A stretch of DNA of 64,000 nucleotides, taken from Phytohabitans rumicis. GTDB taxonomy: Bacteria; Actinomycetota; Actinomycetes; Mycobacteriales; Micromonosporaceae. Below, in pieces: positions 62,571-64,000 of the stretch; within the stretch, counting starts at the first letter, position 1; each line of letters starts with the position of its first letter. The stretch covers positions 372,001 through 436,000 of the forward strand of contig NZ_BLPG01000001.1 in assembly GCF_011764445.1 (NCBI RefSeq). The letters run 5' to 3'. Made by a program: the position numbers and the translations under genes. The notes under the pieces were generated by a model that saw nothing but the letters and a program-made list of their open reading frames with translations, did no database searches and was not told the origin of the DNA.

Positions 62571-63251
62571 ATGACCATTACCGCCACCCCGACCAGCCTG
62601 AGCATCCGGACCCGACAGCTGGATGTCGCGCTGCTGGTTCGCAATGACATCGTCCGAAGTGGACTGAGATTTGCCCTGCAGAGCCTGCCCGCGGTGCGAG
62701 CCGTCCGGGACTACCGTTCCGCCGCGGACGTCGCCGCCACACCCGTCCACGCGGCCCCCGATGTCCTTATCCTGAGCCTCTTCGACGGCATCGCTTCGCT
62801 GACGGCCGGTGCCCTGGCCGCGTCCGGCACCAAGACGCTCGTGCTCATCGAGGACGCCCGAGCGGCCGACAACGTGCTCTCCCAAGGGCTGGTCGCCGAC
62901 GGCTTCCTGCTCCAGAAGGACCTGTCGGCTCGGGCACTGGACAGCGCCCTGCGCGCGCTGGCGGCCGGCGAACTGCCGATGCCCACCGTGCTCGCGCAGC
63001 AACTCCTGGCCCGCGCCGGCAGCCGGCGCCCGCAGCACATCTCGGTGCCGATGGCGTTGACGCCGCGGGAGCGGGAGACGCTGACCCTGCTGACCGAGGG
63101 CCTGAGCAACAAGCAGATCGCCCGCCGGCTGAAGATCTCCGACCACGGGGCCAAGCGCCTGGTCGCCGGCGTGCTGCTCAAGCTCGGCTGCACCAACCGC
63201 ACCGCCGCGGTCGTGACGGCGATCCGCCACGGCCTCGTCGAATACTCCTGA
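62571..63251 (+). CDS. LuxR-family regulator with degenerate receiver domain
   Basis: A 226-residue NarL-like protein. The receiver-like N-terminus (LDVALLVRNDIVRSGLRFALQSLPAVRAVRDY) lacks the acidic pair of a true phospho-acceptor pocket, although DVLILSLFDG occupies the Asp position. The LuxR helix-turn-helix is MALTPRERETLTLLTEGLSNKQIARRLKISDHGAKRLVAGVLLKLGCTNR. There is no adjacent kinase, so it is an orphan, probably controlled by ligand or by expression level. A likely cluster-situated regulator. Convergent with the last gene across a terminator. Confidence 0.88.
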   Translation: MTITATPTSLSIRTRQLDVALLVRNDIVRSGLRFALQSLPAVRAVRDYRSAADVAATPVHAAPDVLILSLFDGIASLTAGALAASGTKTLVLIEDARAADNVLSQGLVADGFLLQKDLSARALDSALRALAAGELPMPTVLAQQLLARAGSRRPQHISVPMALTPRERETLTLLTEGLSNKQIARRLKISDHGAKRLVAGVLLKLGCTNRTAAVVTAIRHGLVEYS

Positions 63252-63267
63252 ACGGCCGATGCCAAAG

Positions 63268-63295
63268 ACGGCGCGGCGTACAGACGCCGCGCCGT
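63268..63295. terminator. Bidirectional terminator between the two LuxR genes
   Basis: A perfect 12-bp GC-rich stem (ACGGCGCGGCGT and its complement) with tetraloop ACAG lies between two convergent stop codons. Confidence 0.8.
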
Positions 63296-63308
63296 TCGCG
63301 TGCGAGCC

Positions 63309-63923
63309 TCAGCTGGCGACCGGCAGGAACATTCCCCGGGTGGCGAGGCGGATGCCCAGCTCCAGCCGGCTGCGCGCGCCGAGGACCTCCATGACGTGCG
63401 TGACGTGCCGCTGGACGGTCCGCGTGGAGATGTCCAGCTCCCGCGCCACGACGTCGTCGGTCACACCGGTGACCAGGTACCGCAGCACCTTCTGATCGAG
63501 GCTGCTCAGCCCCGGGCCCGGCGCGTCGAGCGGCTCGGCCTCGTTCCAGTGGTCCGAGAAGATCGTCGCGAGCGTCTCGATGGCGACCTCGGACCGCGTC
63601 AGCGACGCCCGCAACCGTGCCGCTCGCCCCCGGCCGAGGATGGCGAGCTTGCGGTCCAGGATGAAGATGAGCGTCGGGGAGTACCTGCCGGACCGCACCT
63701 CGGTGCGAACGCCGAGCAGGTCCCGCACGCGCTTGGCGCTACCCACCGGCGCCTGCCCCGCGATGATCGTCAACGCTCGTGCCGCCGCGCCGGCCTCCCC
63801 GGCACCGCCCCACTCGTCGACCTGATCGCTGACCAGGGCACAGTTGCCCGGTATCAACGCCAGCACTTCATGTTTCGCGGCGCCCACCAGATTGGATACC
63901 TGCCGCCAATGGTTGTCGTGCAT
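63309..63923 (-). CDS. LuxR-family regulator with TrmB-like N-terminal domain
   Basis: A 204-residue protein. The N-terminal part (NLVGAAKHEVLALIPGN ... GRYSPTLIFILDRKLAILGRG) has the TrmB/phospholipase-D-like sensor pattern common in actinomycete orphan regulators. The C-terminal helix-turn-helix LSSLDQKVLRYLVTGVTDDVVARELDISTRTVQRHVTHVMEVLGARSRLELGIRLA is of the LuxR type. It is monocistronic and near the right edge of the biosynthetic cluster; it may regulate it. Confidence 0.85.
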   Translation of the reverse strand: MHDNHWRQVSNLVGAAKHEVLALIPGNCALVSDQVDEWGGAGEAGAAARALTIIAGQAPVGSAKRVRDLLGVRTEVRSGRYSPTLIFILDRKLAILGRGRAARLRASLTRSEVAIETLATIFSDHWNEAEPLDAPGPGLSSLDQKVLRYLVTGVTDDVVARELDISTRTVQRHVTHVMEVLGARSRLELGIRLATRGMFLPVAS

Positions 63924-64000
63924 ACATTCTCATCCCCCGCCCACTGCCTTCGCCACTGACGGTAGAGGCGGCCCCACTCGCGCGGTACCGGGAAAGCCCT

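Noticed and set aside
33830-63923. Classical aminoglycoside cluster
   Set aside because: No 2-deoxy-scyllo-inosose synthase, radical SAM epimerase or aminoglycoside glycosyltransferase is present; cyclitol formation instead relies on ino1.
1-64000. CRISPR arrays, tRNA or rRNA genes
   Set aside because: No regularly spaced direct repeats of 24-40 bp and no cloverleaf or rRNA sequence were noticed on either strand; the only tandem repeat seen is the 3 x 30-bp coding repeat at 7441-7530.

Overview
The window is 64 kb of very GC-rich, gene-dense DNA. GTG, TTG and ATG starts are all used, and 4-nt ATGA/GTGA overlaps are frequent. The mix of ECF sigma factors, a SoxR, a type VII secretion ATPase with WXG100-like proteins, inositol-phosphate synthase and secondary-metabolite genes indicates a filamentous actinomycete, most likely Micromonosporaceae (Actinoplanes/Micromonospora/Dactylosporangium type). 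This placement is inferred from gene content; no rRNA or housekeeping marker is present.

Layout. (1) 1-4440: a minus-strand operon for uptake and catabolism of inositol or a related polyol (lipoprotein binding protein, permease, ATPase, IolE-like isomerase/dehydratase, Gfo/Idh dehydrogenase cut by the window edge). A 16-bp palindrome lies between its -35 and -10 boxes. (2) 4450-6001: a PH-domain protein and a SnoaL-like protein divergent from a TetR regulator across an 18-bp inverted repeat. (3) 5985-22591: a small type VII secretion locus. It holds an EssC-like FtsK/SpoIIIE ATPase with ubiquitin-like and FHA domains, two companions, an ECF sigma/anti-sigma pair, two small helical WXG-like proteins and a ~1490-residue candidate effector ending in an SGNH hydrolase. 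An intact IS4-family element (14314-15829, 19-bp ends, 10-bp target duplication) sits inside it. (4) 22676-26255: a DGPF/YciI protein with its ECF42-type sigma factor, then SoxR divergent from an NmrA-like reductase, and a DUF456 protein. (5) 26273-32462: a copper-handling island (CopC-type proteins, YcnI, PCuAC, DyP peroxidase, PepSY protein); two of its promoters share an ECF-type -35/-10 pattern. (6) 32517-33677: an MFS transporter.

(7) 33830-63923 is the most interesting region, an apparently undescribed biosynthetic gene cluster. Its core is a minus-strand run from 59855 down to 43992, mostly translationally coupled: aminotransferase, Gfo/Idh dehydrogenase, glycosyltransferase-like protein, fatty acyl-AMP ligase, two coupled acyl-CoA dehydrogenases, acyl carrier protein, KAS III, ATP-grasp ligase, PLP decarboxylase, second carrier protein, thiolase-fold protein without an obvious active-site Cys, and two more acyl-CoA-dehydrogenase-type proteins. 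Around it lie inositol-3-phosphate synthase, inositol monophosphatase, a sulfotransferase, an alpha/beta hydrolase, a stand-alone condensation domain, a second glycosyltransferase-like paralogue, a MATE exporter, an MMPL transporter, a two-component system and two LuxR-type regulators. Read together, the genes suggest an inositol-derived aminocyclitol joined to an acyl chain assembled on carrier proteins, including an amino acid loaded and decarboxylated on a carrier protein as in the BtrI/J/K steps of butirosin synthesis. The product is not known to me.

Sequence quality: eight genes are broken by ten frameshifts. Every one is repaired by adding one G/C within a short G/C run, and each gene has intact conserved sequence on both sides. 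Systematic homopolymer undercalling in the assembly is therefore more likely than gene decay, and these genes are annotated as whole genes.
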